Below are positions 8,595 through 16,882 of a stretch of DNA of 64,000 nt, one piece after another (the first letter of the stretch is position 1; each line of letters opens with the position of its first letter). Origin of the DNA: Solirubrobacterales bacterium (GTDB lineage Bacteria; Actinomycetota; Thermoleophilia; Solirubrobacterales; 70-9); contig JAIBCJ010000002.1 of the NCBI GenBank assembly GCA_019694145.1, positions 1-64,000 of the forward strand, in the 5' to 3' direction. Below the pieces are notes generated by a model, which saw only the letters and a list, made by a program, of their open reading frames with translations, did no database searches and was not told where the DNA came from. A program made the translations under genes and the position numbers.

Positions 8595-11115
8595 CGGGAT
8601 TCGTTTCCGGGCCGAGCCTTACCCGGTCGACACCGCCCTCGAACTGGAGCGGGCAACCGGGCTGAGCCGGCCTGTGGCGACCGTTCTTACCCGCCGCGGA
8701 TTCGGCGATCCGGACGCCGCCGCCCGCTTTCTCGGGGCCGGCGAAAGCCATGATCCCTTCGGGTTCGAGGGCATGGCAGAGGTCGTGGCGAGGGTCCGGG
8801 CAGCGATCGAGGCCGGCGAGAAGATCACCGTTTACGGCGACTTCGACTGCGACGGGGTCTGCGCGACTTCGATCCTGGTCGGTGCCCTGCGTGAACTGGG
8901 CGGTGACTGCGACTGGTTCATCCCCGACCGGATCGATGGATACGGCCTGAACCCGGATTCGATCCGCCGGCTTCACCAGCGCGGTACCTCGCTGGTCATC
9001 ACCGTGGACTGCGGCGTGACCTCGGTCGGGGAGGTGGCCCTGGCCAGGGAGCTGGGCCTTGGAATCATCGTGACCGACCACCATCAGGCGGAAACGGCCC
9101 TGCCGGAGTGCCCGATCCTTCACCCGGAGGTCAGTGGCTATCCGTTCCCCTCGCTTTGCGGAGCGGCGGTCGCCGCCAAACTCGCCTCGGCGCTCAGGGC
9201 CGGCACCTCGTCGGGCCCGGAGCGCGACGAGGCAGACCTCGATCTGGTCGCCCTCGCGACCGTCGCCGACGTGATGCCCCTTGTCGGCGAGAACCGTCAC
9301 CTGGTCCGCGAAGGCGTCAGGGTCGCCCGTCGCGCCCGGCGGGTCGGCCTGGCCGCCCTGATGGCCGACTGCAGGATCGAACCCTCGCGACTCAGCTCGG
9401 AGGATTTCGGCTTCCGGCTCGGCCCGAGGATCAACGCCGCCGGTCGCCTCTACCGGGCCGACGCCGGGGTGGAGCTCTTCCTCGCGGACTCGAGGGAAAG
9501 GGCCGGCGAGATCGCCCGCGAGCTGGCCAGTGTCAACGCCGAACGACGCACGGTCGAGCGCGAAGTGGAGGGGCTGGCCAGGGCCGAGCTGAAAGCGCTC
9601 GGCGACCCGGGCCCGGCGGTCGTCGTGGCGGGGGAGGGCTGGCATCAGGGCGTGGTCGGGATCGTCGCTTCGAAACTGGTCAAGGCCACCGGCCGGCCTT
9701 CGGTGGTGATCTCGATCGACGGTGAAACCGGCAGGGGTTCGGCCAGGTCGGTTCCCGGTCTGGACCTTCACGCCGCGATCGGGGAGACGGCCGACCTGCT
9801 GGAGACTTTCGGCGGCCACGCCGCCGCCGCCGGTTTGAGCATAAGGACCGACCGAATTGACGATTTTCGATCGGCTCTGGGCCGGGCGGTCGCGTCACGG
9901 ATCGGCACCGAACCCGCCGAGAAGGCGATCGAGTTTGACGCCGTGGCCGGGGGTGCCGACCTGGGGCTCGACCTGGCCGAGGAGATCGAGAAGCTGCAGC
10001 CGTTCGGGAACGGCAATCCGCCGGTCAGGCTTTTCCTGCCCGGTGCCAGGATCGAGGATCTGCAGGAGATGGGCGAAGGGAAGCACTGCCGCTTCGCCGT
10101 CTGTTCGGGCTCCCATCGCGCAACCGGCGTGGCCTTCGGCCGGACCTCGTTCGGACTGGCAGAAGGGGAAAGGGCCGACGTGATCGCCGAACTGGGGATC
10201 AACCACTGGAACGGCTCGATCGAACCGCAGCTGCGGGTCACCGAGGTTTCCCGGCTCCCGGCCGCCGAACCGCTCGCGGAGTGTGAGCCGGACGAGTGGT
10301 GGCAACGCTTCGAGACCGCACTGACGAGGCCCCTGGAGGGAGCCGGGCCGGCTGAAAAGGCGGAGGTCAGAATCGCCTCGGGGCCGCTCGGCCTGCCGGG
10401 TGTGGCGCTCGGCGAGCTGATCAGCTCCGGAGAGCGGATCGTCGTGCTCACGGCCGATGCGCGCCAGCGCTGGGTCGGTCTCGGCGGCGCCGCCCTGGGC
10501 CGCTTTTCTTCACGCGACGGGGAGGAGGCGGTCGGGGTCTGGGCCGGCAGCCCGGCATCCGTTTCGGAGCCGGCCCGCGATGCGTCGGTCCTGCTCACCG
10601 ACTTCACGACCCTGGCCGGCGCCAATCCCCCGGTGATCGACGACTTCGACCGCATCGCCCTGCTCGACCCGCCGTATCTGGCCGCGAGCGTGGCGGAACT
10701 GGCCAGGCTCGACCTGCCGGTTCATCTTCTTGCCGGGCCGGTCGAGTTCGAGTTCACGGCCCGGGTCGCGGCGTATCACCTCGACCCGACCGTGCAGCTC
10801 AGGAACCTCTTCCGCCGCTTTCGCGAAGCTGACGCAATCGACGGTCAGGCGACCGAAGGGGAGCCCCTCCGGGCGGTCCTCTCCGAAGACGGCAACTCAA
10901 CCCGTTCGCCGGAGCAGGCGGCGACTCTGCTGCGGATTCTGGTCGAGACAGGCCTCGCCCGTACCGAAGGCGAGGGGAGTGCCCGAAGGGCCGGGGTCGT
11001 ATCCTCGGTGAAGGCGGATCTTTCCGTTTCGGTCGTTTTCTCACATCACATCGAGCTTCATCAGGAGCACAGAGGATTTCTCAGCCAGTTCGACAGGCAG
11101 ACCCAGACGCAGTGA
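8536..11115 (+). CDS. recJ: Single-stranded-DNA exonuclease RecJ
   Basis: RecJ is the 5'-3' single-strand DNA exonuclease of recombination and mismatch repair. The DHH phosphoesterase motifs are clear: DFDCDG at residues 102-107, VDCG at 157-160 and DHH at 181-183. The GPRINAAGRL block follows, then the DHHA1 domain with GGHAAAAG and an OB-like region. At 859 residues it is much longer than the enterobacterial protein (about 580). The last 270 or so residues form an extra domain that I do not recognise. The start is uncertain: GTG 8536 or TTG 8560 both overlap the upstream gene, and no start lies between 8563 and the first motif region that would keep the N-terminus. The stop overlaps the GTG of relA (GTGA). 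Confidence 0.9.
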   Translation: MFPRAPNRLKPAPSRRKRSSGIRFRAEPYPVDTALELERATGLSRPVATVLTRRGFGDPDAAARFLGAGESHDPFGFEGMAEVVARVRAAIEAGEKITVYGDFDCDGVCATSILVGALRELGGDCDWFIPDRIDGYGLNPDSIRRLHQRGTSLVITVDCGVTSVGEVALARELGLGIIVTDHHQAETALPECPILHPEVSGYPFPSLCGAAVAAKLASALRAGTSSGPERDEADLDLVALATVADVMPLVGENRHLVREGVRVARRARRVGLAALMADCRIEPSRLSSEDFGFRLGPRINAAGRLYRADAGVELFLADSRERAGEIARELASVNAERRTVEREVEGLARAELKALGDPGPAVVVAGEGWHQGVVGIVASKLVKATGRPSVVISIDGETGRGSARSVPGLDLHAAIGETADLLETFGGHAAAAGLSIRTDRIDDFRSALGRAVASRIGTEPAEKAIEFDAVAGGADLGLDLAEEIEKLQPFGNGNPPVRLFLPGARIEDLQEMGEGKHCRFAVCSGSHRATGVAFGRTSFGLAEGERADVIAELGINHWNGSIEPQLRVTEVSRLPAAEPLAECEPDEWWQRFETALTRPLEGAGPAEKAEVRIASGPLGLPGVALGELISSGERIVVLTADARQRWVGLGGAALGRFSSRDGEEAVGVWAGSPASVSEPARDASVLLTDFTTLAGANPPVIDDFDRIALLDPPYLAASVAELARLDLPVHLLAGPVEFEFTARVAAYHLDPTVQLRNLFRRFREADAIDGQATEGEPLRAVLSEDGNSTRSPEQAATLLRILVETGLARTEGEGSARRAGVVSSVKADLSVSVVFSHHIELHQEHRGFLSQFDRQTQTQ

Positions 11116-13451
11116 CACCGGAGGCGACGCCGCCGGTCGGTCCGGTCGTGCCCGCAGCCGGAACCGTGCCCGGAAACGGAGCCGGCATTGGCTCCGCAGC
11201 CGGCCCGTCGGCGATCGAGACTGCCGATCTGACCGCTCGCGAACGATCCCTGCTCGACGACCTGATGGCGGTCATCCAGCAGTTCGAGGCCGACCTCGCA
11301 ACCCACGGGTCATCTCCCGCCGCGACCATCGACCGGGACGAAGTGACTCGCGCCTTCGTCTTCGCCTGCCGGCACCACGCCGACCAGAAGCGTAAATCCG
11401 GCGACGAGTTCATTACCCATCCGGTCGGGGTCGCCCGAATCTGCGTCGGCATGGCGCTCGACACCGAGACACTCTGCGCGGCCCTGCTCCACGACACGGT
11501 CGAGGACACCTCGGCCAGCCTCGAGGAGATCGAGCTGGAGTTCAGCCCGACCGTTTCCCGCCTGGTTGATGGCGTCACCAAACTGACCGAGATCACCTTC
11601 GAAAGCCGTGACGAGAGGCAGGCCGAGAACTACCGCAAGATGATGGTGGCGATGGCGACCGACGTGCGGGTGATCCTGATCAAGCTCGCCGACCGCCTTC
11701 ACAACATGCGGACCCTGAGTTCGCTGCCCAAGCAGAAGCAGATCCTCAAGTCCCGCGAGACGCTGGAGATCTACGCGCCGCTGGCCCACCGGCTCGGTAT
11801 CCACGCGATCAAGTGGGAACTCGAGGACCTCGCCTTCGCGACGCTTCATCCGCGCAAGTACTCGGAGATCAAGCACCTGGTCGCCCAGCAGCGGACCGAG
11901 CGCGAGAACTTCGTCGAGGAGGCGGGCGAGTACCTGTCGGACGAGCTGGAGAAGGTTGGCATCGAAGCCGAAATCGCCGGCCGCGCCAAGCACTTCTACT
12001 CGATCTACACGAAGATGACCAAGAAGGGCCGGGAGTTCAACGAGATCTTCGACCTGACCGCGATGCGGGTGATCGTCGGCTCGGTCAAGGATTGTTACGG
12101 CGCGATCGGGGTGATCCATTCGCTCTGGAAGCCCCTGCCCGGTCGCTTCAAGGATTACGTCGCGATGCCGAAGGCGAACATGTACCAGGCACTTCACACG
12201 ACGGTGATCGGCCTTGAGGGCAAGCCGCTGGAGATCCAGATCCGGACGGCGGAAATGCATCGTCTGGCGGAGTACGGGATCGCCGCCCATGTCGCCTACA
12301 AGGAAGGCGGCAGCGGCACCGATTCCTCCCGCGAAAAGATGACCTGGCTGCGGCAGCTGGTCGAGTCGGAGTCCGAGCAGGATCCGACCGAGTTTCTCCA
12401 GTCGCTGAAGGAGGATCTCTTCGAGGACGAGGTATTCGTCTTCACTCCGAAGGGCGAGGTGATGAACCTCTCGGCCGGCTCGACCCCGGTCGACTTCGCG
12501 TATTCGATTCACACCGATGTCGGCCACCGCTGCGTCGGGGCGAAGGTCAACGGCAAAATCGTGCCGCTCCATTACCAGCTGAAGTCGGGCGACATCGTCG
12601 AAGTCCTGACCGCGAACAAGGATCGCGGCCCTTCCCGGGACTGGCTGAAGCTGGTCGGGACCAGCCGCGCCCGCAACAAGATCCGCGCCTGGTTCCGCGA
12701 GGAAAGCCGCGAGGACGCCGAGCGGGATGGCCGCGAGGCACTGGCCGAAGCGCTGCGCAAGCGGGACCTGCCGCCGCACAAGTTCTCCGGTTCCCCGATG
12801 CTGGCCGATGTGATGCGGGAGATGGGCTTCCGCAAGGCCGAGGATTTCTACATCGCCCTCGGCCAGGGGAAGGTCTCGGCCAGGACCACCGCCAACAAGC
12901 TGATCCAGCGCCTCAGGCAGGGCGAGATCATCGAACCCGCCCCGGTCGAGAACATCGAGTCCGGCACCCCGAAGCGCAGCCGCGCGCTCCGCGAGGCATC
13001 CGAGTTCGGGATCAAGGTCGAGGGGCTCGAAAACGTCGCGCTCCGGCTCGCCAAGTGTTGCCGGCCGGTCCCCGGCGACGAGATCGTCGGTTATGTGTCG
13101 CTCGGCCGTGGCATCACGATCCACCAGGCCAATTGCCAGAACGTGGCCGATCTCGAGAAGTCACCGGAACGGATGATCGATGTCGCCTGGGAGGGAGAGA
13201 ACGAGGCGACCTTTCGGGTCGAGATCCAGATCGACGCCTACGACCGGACCCGCCTGCTCGAGGATCTTTCCCGCACCTTCTCGGAGGCCGGGGTCAACAT
13301 CATCTCGGCCAACCTCACGACCAACCCGCCGATGGTCAAGAACCGTTTCGTGGTGGAAGTCGGAGATACCGGCCAGCTCAAGCAATGCATCAACCGGATC
13401 CGCCACGTCGAAAGCGTCTTCGACGCCCACCGCGTAAACACCACGGACTGA
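11112..13451 (+). CDS. relA: Bifunctional (p)ppGpp synthetase/hydrolase Rel
   Basis: This 779-residue enzyme makes and degrades the alarmone (p)ppGpp in the stringent response. Domains in order are: the hydrolase with the HD pair at residues 127-128 (ALLHDTVEDT); the synthetase near 255-385 with RFKDYVAMPKAN and YQALHTT; TGS near 435-500 (FVFTPKGEVMNL); a helical region; a zinc-finger-like segment with AKCCRPVPGDEI; and a C-terminal ACT domain. The hydrolase motif is intact, so it is a Rel/SpoT bifunctional type as expected in Actinobacteria. A proline- and alanine-rich stretch of about 45 residues precedes the HD domain. It is coupled to recJ by a four-base overlap. Confidence 0.95.
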   Translation: MTPEATPPVGPVVPAAGTVPGNGAGIGSAAGPSAIETADLTARERSLLDDLMAVIQQFEADLATHGSSPAATIDRDEVTRAFVFACRHHADQKRKSGDEFITHPVGVARICVGMALDTETLCAALLHDTVEDTSASLEEIELEFSPTVSRLVDGVTKLTEITFESRDERQAENYRKMMVAMATDVRVILIKLADRLHNMRTLSSLPKQKQILKSRETLEIYAPLAHRLGIHAIKWELEDLAFATLHPRKYSEIKHLVAQQRTERENFVEEAGEYLSDELEKVGIEAEIAGRAKHFYSIYTKMTKKGREFNEIFDLTAMRVIVGSVKDCYGAIGVIHSLWKPLPGRFKDYVAMPKANMYQALHTTVIGLEGKPLEIQIRTAEMHRLAEYGIAAHVAYKEGGSGTDSSREKMTWLRQLVESESEQDPTEFLQSLKEDLFEDEVFVFTPKGEVMNLSAGSTPVDFAYSIHTDVGHRCVGAKVNGKIVPLHYQLKSGDIVEVLTANKDRGPSRDWLKLVGTSRARNKIRAWFREESREDAERDGREALAEALRKRDLPPHKFSGSPMLADVMREMGFRKAEDFYIALGQGKVSARTTANKLIQRLRQGEIIEPAPVENIESGTPKRSRALREASEFGIKVEGLENVALRLAKCCRPVPGDEIVGYVSLGRGITIHQANCQNVADLEKSPERMIDVAWEGENEATFRVEIQIDAYDRTRLLEDLSRTFSEAGVNIISANLTTNPPMVKNRFVVEVGDTGQLKQCINRIRHVESVFDAHRVNTTD

Positions 13452-13477
13452 CCACTTCCCGGTTCCAAGGGCCTGTG

Positions 13478-13504
13478 GTCGATTAACCCTGTACTACGAG
13501 GTTA
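13478..13504 (+). repeat. Direct repeat, left border of accessory insert
   Basis: The 27-bp sequence GTCGATTAACC-CTG-TACTACGAGGTTA recurs at 17689-17715 with AAG in the middle (25 of 27 identical, same orientation). It contains the dyad TAACC/GGTTA. The left copy holds the TAA stop of the DUF559 fragment on the minus strand. The two copies bracket the low-GC segment, so they may be attachment-site halves or the end repeats of an insertion. Confidence 0.6.
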
Positions 13505-13720
13505 ATCCGCACTCAGTGCCTCGCGGATGCAGGCCGCGACCCACTCCGGACGTTCAGTTACGTCCAACCAGGTGAATCTCAGGACTTTGTAGCCGAGGCT
13601 GCGGAGGTAGCGAGTCTTCTCGGAATCGGCTTCCAGAGCGAAAGCATCACCGTAGAATCTTCGGCTGTCCAGCTCGACCACCAGCCGCTCACGCTTCCAG
13701 AGTGCGTCCACTTCATATCT
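13502..13720 (-). pseudogene. DUF559 (Vsr-like nuclease fold) gene, 5' part lost
   Basis: The minus-strand frame from 13720 to the TAA at 13502 encodes about 72 residues matching the C-terminal core of DUF559 proteins. It has the series RYEVDALWKRERLVVELDSR, then AFALEADSEKTRYLRSLGYK and VLRFTWLDVTERPEWV. This fold is related to Vsr/PD-(D/E)XK endonucleases. The usual 200 or so N-terminal residues are absent: the frame meets the end of an IS remnant at 13721. The gene is therefore truncated by a transposon insertion. The annotated ATG-like start inside it (13711) would give only the last 69 residues. Confidence 0.75.
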
Positions 13721-13909
13721 TGATCCATTCCGGGTTTGATGGAGACGGTTTTCATTGGGCGGTTGGTGCCGTCAGGTAGTTGTTCTCGAACTCTACGGGC
13801 GGCAGGTATTTCAGGGCTCCATGGAGCCTTGATCGGTTGTACCAGTCACCCAGGTCAGGGCTGCCAGTTCAACGTCGGAGCATTTCTTCCAGGGGCCGTT
13901 GCGGTCGAT
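13721..13909 (-). mobile_element. Remnant end of an IS3-family element
   Basis: On the plus strand this segment begins TGATCCATTCCGGGTTTGAT and continues with GGAGACGG, a terminus of the style seen in IS3-family elements. It contains, on the minus strand, the C-terminus of an IS3-type transposase. It is cut on its right side by the start of the complete IS at 13910. Only about 189 bp remain. Confidence 0.65.
13752..13909 (-). pseudogene. IS3-type transposase C-terminus, frameshifted
   Basis: Reading leftwards from 13909, one frame gives DRNGPWKKCSDVELAALTWV. After a shift by one base, the next frame gives DWYNRSRLHGALKYLPPVEF and ends at TGA 13754-13752. The joined sequence matches the end of OrfB transposases of IS3 elements (...W-V-DWYN-RLH). 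A single lost base (GTGGAC expected, GTGAC found) breaks it. The catalytic region is missing, so the element cannot move by itself. Confidence 0.7.
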
Positions 13910-13968
13910 TGGGTCTGGCCCGGGTTTGGTTGACACTTCAAGTCTGAGGATTTTCTCTCAGTGGAAGG

Positions 13969-14265
13969 ATGTCCGTCATGCCGAAGCCGTTTCCGAGGGA
14001 GTTCCGTGATGATGTTGTTGCCGTGGCCCGTACGGGCCACGCGCCGATCAAGCAGGTGGCCAAAGACTTCGGGATCTCCGAAGCGTGCCTGCATAACTGG
14101 TTGAAGAAGGCCGAGATCGAGGAGGGAACCCGGCCTGGTTTGACCGAGGCTGAGCGCAAAGAGTTGCGCGAAACAAAAAAGCGGATCCGCCTGTTGGAGC
14201 AGGAAAACGAGGTGCTCAGACGGGCGGCCGCGTATCTTTCCCAGGCTAATCTGCCGGGAAAATGA
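13969..14265 (+). CDS. IS3-family transposase OrfA
   Basis: The 98-residue protein is the DNA-binding half of an IS3-family transposase. It has an N-terminal helix-turn-helix of the transposase-8 type (FPREFRDDVVAVAR, then IKQVAKDFGISEACLHNWLK) and a leucine-zipper-like tail, KKRIRLLEQENEVLRRAAAYL, typical of OrfA. It overlaps orfB by four bases (ATGA). IS3 elements usually make an OrfAB fusion by -1 frameshifting near this junction; a GGGAAAATGA run there could serve, but this is not proven by the sequence. Confidence 0.88.
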   Translation: MSVMPKPFPREFRDDVVAVARTGHAPIKQVAKDFGISEACLHNWLKKAEIEEGTRPGLTEAERKELRETKKRIRLLEQENEVLRRAAAYLSQANLPGK

Positions 14266-15167
14266 TCTTCCCGCTCGTCCGTGAAATGGCTTTGGCTGGT
14301 GCCCCGATCCGGGTGCCGGTCAAGGTGACGTGCCGGGTCCTTGGGTTCAGCTCCCAGGGGTATTACAAGTGGCTCAAAGAGCCTGTTTCAGATCGGGACC
14401 GGGACGATGCCGAGGTCATCAACAAGCTGGTTGACCTCCACGAGGATGATCCGACGCTTGGTTACCGGTTCCTCAAAGACGAGCTGGAGCACGAAGGGAT
14501 CGTTGCTTGCGAGAATCGGGTTCATCGTCTTTGCCAGATAGGCGGAATCCAGGCTTCCCACGCGAAGAAGAAGGGGAAGGCCGGGAAACCCGGCCCGCCC
14601 GTTCACGACGATCTTCTGGCGTTTGAGGATCGGCATGGACGGATCCGGCACCGGTTCACCGCTAAAGCCCCGAACCAGGTTTGGTTGACCGACATCACCG
14701 AACACCACACCCGCGAGGGGAAGCTTTATCTCTGCGCGGTCAAGGATCTGTTCTCGAACCGGATCGTTGGTCACTCGATCGATTCCCGGATGAAGTCGTC
14801 GTTGGCCAGGGCAGCGATCCGGAACGCGATCACGCTCAGAAACCCTGATGGAACGATCTGCCACTCCGATCGTGGCAGCCAGTTCCGGTCCCGCAAGGTC
14901 GTTCGGCTGCTCAAGAACAACGGCCTCCACGGTTCGATGGGCCGGGTCGGAGCCGCAGGAGACAACGCCTCAATGGAGTCTTTCTACTCGCTGCTTCAAA
15001 AGAACGTTCTGAACACCCGAACCTGGGACACCCGCGATCAACTCCGCCACGCGATCGTCTACTGGATCGAAGCGAAATACAACCGCAAAAGGAGGCAGCG
15101 GGCCCTCGGTCGGCTCACCCCGGTCGAATATGAAACAGTCCACCAACAGGCCACCATGGTGGCCTGA
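14262..15167 (+). CDS. IS3-family transposase OrfB (DDE integrase)
   Basis: The 301-residue protein has an HTH_21-like segment (DLHEDDPTLGYRFLKDEL, about residues 58-75) and an integrase core. The catalytic triad is complete: D144 in WLTDITEH, D203 in HSDRGSQF and E239 in NASMESFY. The spacing of 35 residues between the second D and the E is the classic DD(35)E. The C-terminus has the usual RRQRALGRLTPVEYE. Nothing suggests inactivation, so the element may still be active. Confidence 0.92.
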   Translation: MIFPLVREMALAGAPIRVPVKVTCRVLGFSSQGYYKWLKEPVSDRDRDDAEVINKLVDLHEDDPTLGYRFLKDELEHEGIVACENRVHRLCQIGGIQASHAKKKGKAGKPGPPVHDDLLAFEDRHGRIRHRFTAKAPNQVWLTDITEHHTREGKLYLCAVKDLFSNRIVGHSIDSRMKSSLARAAIRNAITLRNPDGTICHSDRGSQFRSRKVVRLLKNNGLHGSMGRVGAAGDNASMESFYSLLQKNVLNTRTWDTRDQLRHAIVYWIEAKYNRKRRQRALGRLTPVEYETVHQQATMVA

Positions 15168-15226
15168 AAACACTAAACCCCGAGTGACAACCTAACTCGG
15201 GGCAGACCCAAGAGGGGAGTGACGCG

Positions 15227-15757
15227 ATGTCGGCGAAACGAATCGAACCAGCAGGCAGACGATTCTCGCGCCGTATGGTGATAGGTGCGACCGCCGCATC
15301 TGTTCTCGGTCTCGCGCTTGACTCAAACAAGGTCCAGGCGGCTCAAGCAAGAACCGAACAAATATCCGCTCAGACCGTAGAACAGTCCGTCAAGCCGCTG
15401 CTTCAATCGTTCGTCGTCACGAGAAGGTCTCCAGAGTTCGATGAACTACCCCCATCTCTGGTACGACTCGCTATCACAGAACCAAACGTCACCTACGACT
15501 TACATTTACGCCCAAACTCACCTAGCGAAGTGCGGTCTAGAACTCAATTCCAAACCAATGAAAGCACTCCCAACGCGGCAATTCAAGTTGCTTCCTCCAC
15601 ATTCAAGCAAATTGTGAATGGAACTCTGGAGCTTGAAATCGCGCTGGCACAAAACTACGTAATTTTGAGTGGAGATCGGAGAATATTGGCCCCGTTCAAG
15701 AGATTGTACTGTTCTAAGGATTACTTCGACACCTCCGGATGGCTCGCAACCGCATGA
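15227..15757 (+). CDS. Tat-exported SCP2-like domain protein
   Basis: The 176-residue protein has a twin-arginine-type leader (RRFSRRMVIGATAASVLGLAL) cleaved perhaps near VQA-AQ. A domain of about 135 residues follows whose second half (ASSTFKQIVNGTLELEIALA, then YVILSGDRRILAPFKRL) resembles the SCP2/sterol-carrier fold. It would therefore act outside the membrane and might bind a lipid-like ligand; this is inferred from appearance only. A good ribosome-binding site (GAGGGGAG) precedes ATG 15227. Its base composition is clearly poorer in GC than the chromosome around it, and its 3' end overlaps the next gene by 19 bases. Confidence 0.6.
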   Translation: MSAKRIEPAGRRFSRRMVIGATAASVLGLALDSNKVQAAQARTEQISAQTVEQSVKPLLQSFVVTRRSPEFDELPPSLVRLAITEPNVTYDLHLRPNSPSEVRSRTQFQTNESTPNAAIQVASSTFKQIVNGTLELEIALAQNYVILSGDRRILAPFKRLYCSKDYFDTSGWLATA

Positions 15758-16827
15758 TTCCCTATCGAGGCTTTAACGTCCAGGGTCCGAGCGACAAGAA
15801 TCCCAACTACCAACCGAATGGCATTCACAATTACAACATCAAAGATGTAGCCAAACAAGCCGGGATGCTGAACGCAGATACGATCCGATGCGGAATGAAC
15901 TGGGCAGAGTATGAGCCAAGCCCAGGCCAGTATGTTAGCTCGGAAATTGACAAAATCAAGGATATCGTTACAGAAGGTCGCAAAGGAAATTCCAATCTGA
16001 AGGTGATGTTGCAGGTCGGCAATGTACCTTGGTGGGTGCCCGGACGAGTCAAAGACCCTGACAGACCGGGCTCCGCTAACTACACAACAACTACTGAGGG
16101 ATGCCACGCGTACGGCTCTTTCTGCGTGAAGGTTCTCGAGGAACTAGGGAGTTATGCGGTAGCCATAGAACATTCCAACGAACCAAACGGGCTGGCTTCA
16201 GCAGACGGAACTGACACTCCACCCATCTATTACGCCAGAATGGCCGCATATGCGGCGTACTGGATAGACTTCTGCCTCGGATCTGGCTATTACGCGCTCG
16301 TGGGTTCTTTGACCTTGAGCGGACAATGGAATGGCTTAAATTGGCAACAGTACCTCGGTCAGGTAATGACTGAGATCTATCGCTTGTGTCGGCAGTTCTA
16401 CCCTATTGACACCCATCCGGTGGATTTTGGTCGCCTTATACACTCCATCCGAATATCATTTCACCCCTACCCGTATCTACCAGCTTATGATTTTGGGGCT
16501 GCTTTGAGCTATGTAGATTCGAAGGTTTCATGGCTACATTCCAACTATCCAGATCATAAGATTTGGATAACCGAATGTGGTGGATCTAGCGCCCATATGA
16601 CCCCCGCTGGGCAAACTAACTTCCTAGTTGGAATGTGTTACCAGGTCTGTGGAACAAAGCCCAGGGTGGAAGGTCTAATATTCTGGCCAACCACTGATGC
16701 CGAAGGATACGCTTGGAACTCAACCTCAGGATTCTACAAGTTTGGTGTGTACGATGAAGATGGGACGACGGAGAAGCAGGCAGCAACATTTTTGAAGACC
16801 ATATTTGCGGACAGCGATTGGACATGA
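15739..16827 (+). CDS. Clan GH-A-like glycoside hydrolase
   Basis: The 362-residue protein looks like a TIM-barrel glycoside hydrolase of clan GH-A (GH5/GH39/GH42-like). It has an N-terminal substrate strand with DTIRCGMNWAEYEPSPGQY, the acid/base glutamate E148 in EHSNEPNG and the probable nucleophile E279 in IWITECGGS. A FHPYPYLPAYDFG loop and IFWPTTDAEGY near the end fit the barrel. The substrate cannot be told. No signal peptide is present, but the overlapping upstream gene has a Tat leader. Tat export of a complex, or an ancestral fusion split by a frameshift, are both possible. GC is low, as for its neighbour, which points to recent transfer. Confidence 0.65.
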   Translation: MARNRMIPYRGFNVQGPSDKNPNYQPNGIHNYNIKDVAKQAGMLNADTIRCGMNWAEYEPSPGQYVSSEIDKIKDIVTEGRKGNSNLKVMLQVGNVPWWVPGRVKDPDRPGSANYTTTTEGCHAYGSFCVKVLEELGSYAVAIEHSNEPNGLASADGTDTPPIYYARMAAYAAYWIDFCLGSGYYALVGSLTLSGQWNGLNWQQYLGQVMTEIYRLCRQFYPIDTHPVDFGRLIHSIRISFHPYPYLPAYDFGAALSYVDSKVSWLHSNYPDHKIWITECGGSSAHMTPAGQTNFLVGMCYQVCGTKPRVEGLIFWPTTDAEGYAWNSTSGFYKFGVYDEDGTTEKQAATFLKTIFADSDWT

Positions 16828-16882
16828 CCGAAACTTTGTCCCAACTGATGTGTTTAAGCTTTGCGTAGCGCTCGTTTCGTGA

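Larger units (their letters stand above)
13910..15210 (+). mobile_element. Complete IS3-family insertion sequence
   Basis: The 1301-bp element starts TGGGTCTGGCCCGGGTTTGG and ends with the inverted copy CTAACTCGGGGCAGACCCA, giving imperfect terminal inverted repeats of about 26 bp that begin TG and end CA. It contains the two overlapping frames orfA and orfB of the IS3 family. The flanks read ...CGAT on the left and AGAG... on the right, so no 3-5 bp target duplication is visible; it landed in, or later recombined with, another IS end. Confidence 0.85.

Noticed and set aside
11310-13124. 604-codon open frame on the minus strand opposite relA
   Set aside because: It is the antisense shadow of a clear Rel protein in high-GC DNA. 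The translation is Arg/Asp/Gly-rich without motifs.
13901-15220. Target-site duplication for the complete IS
   Set aside because: Flanking bases CGAT and AGAG were compared for 3-5 bp repeats and do not match.
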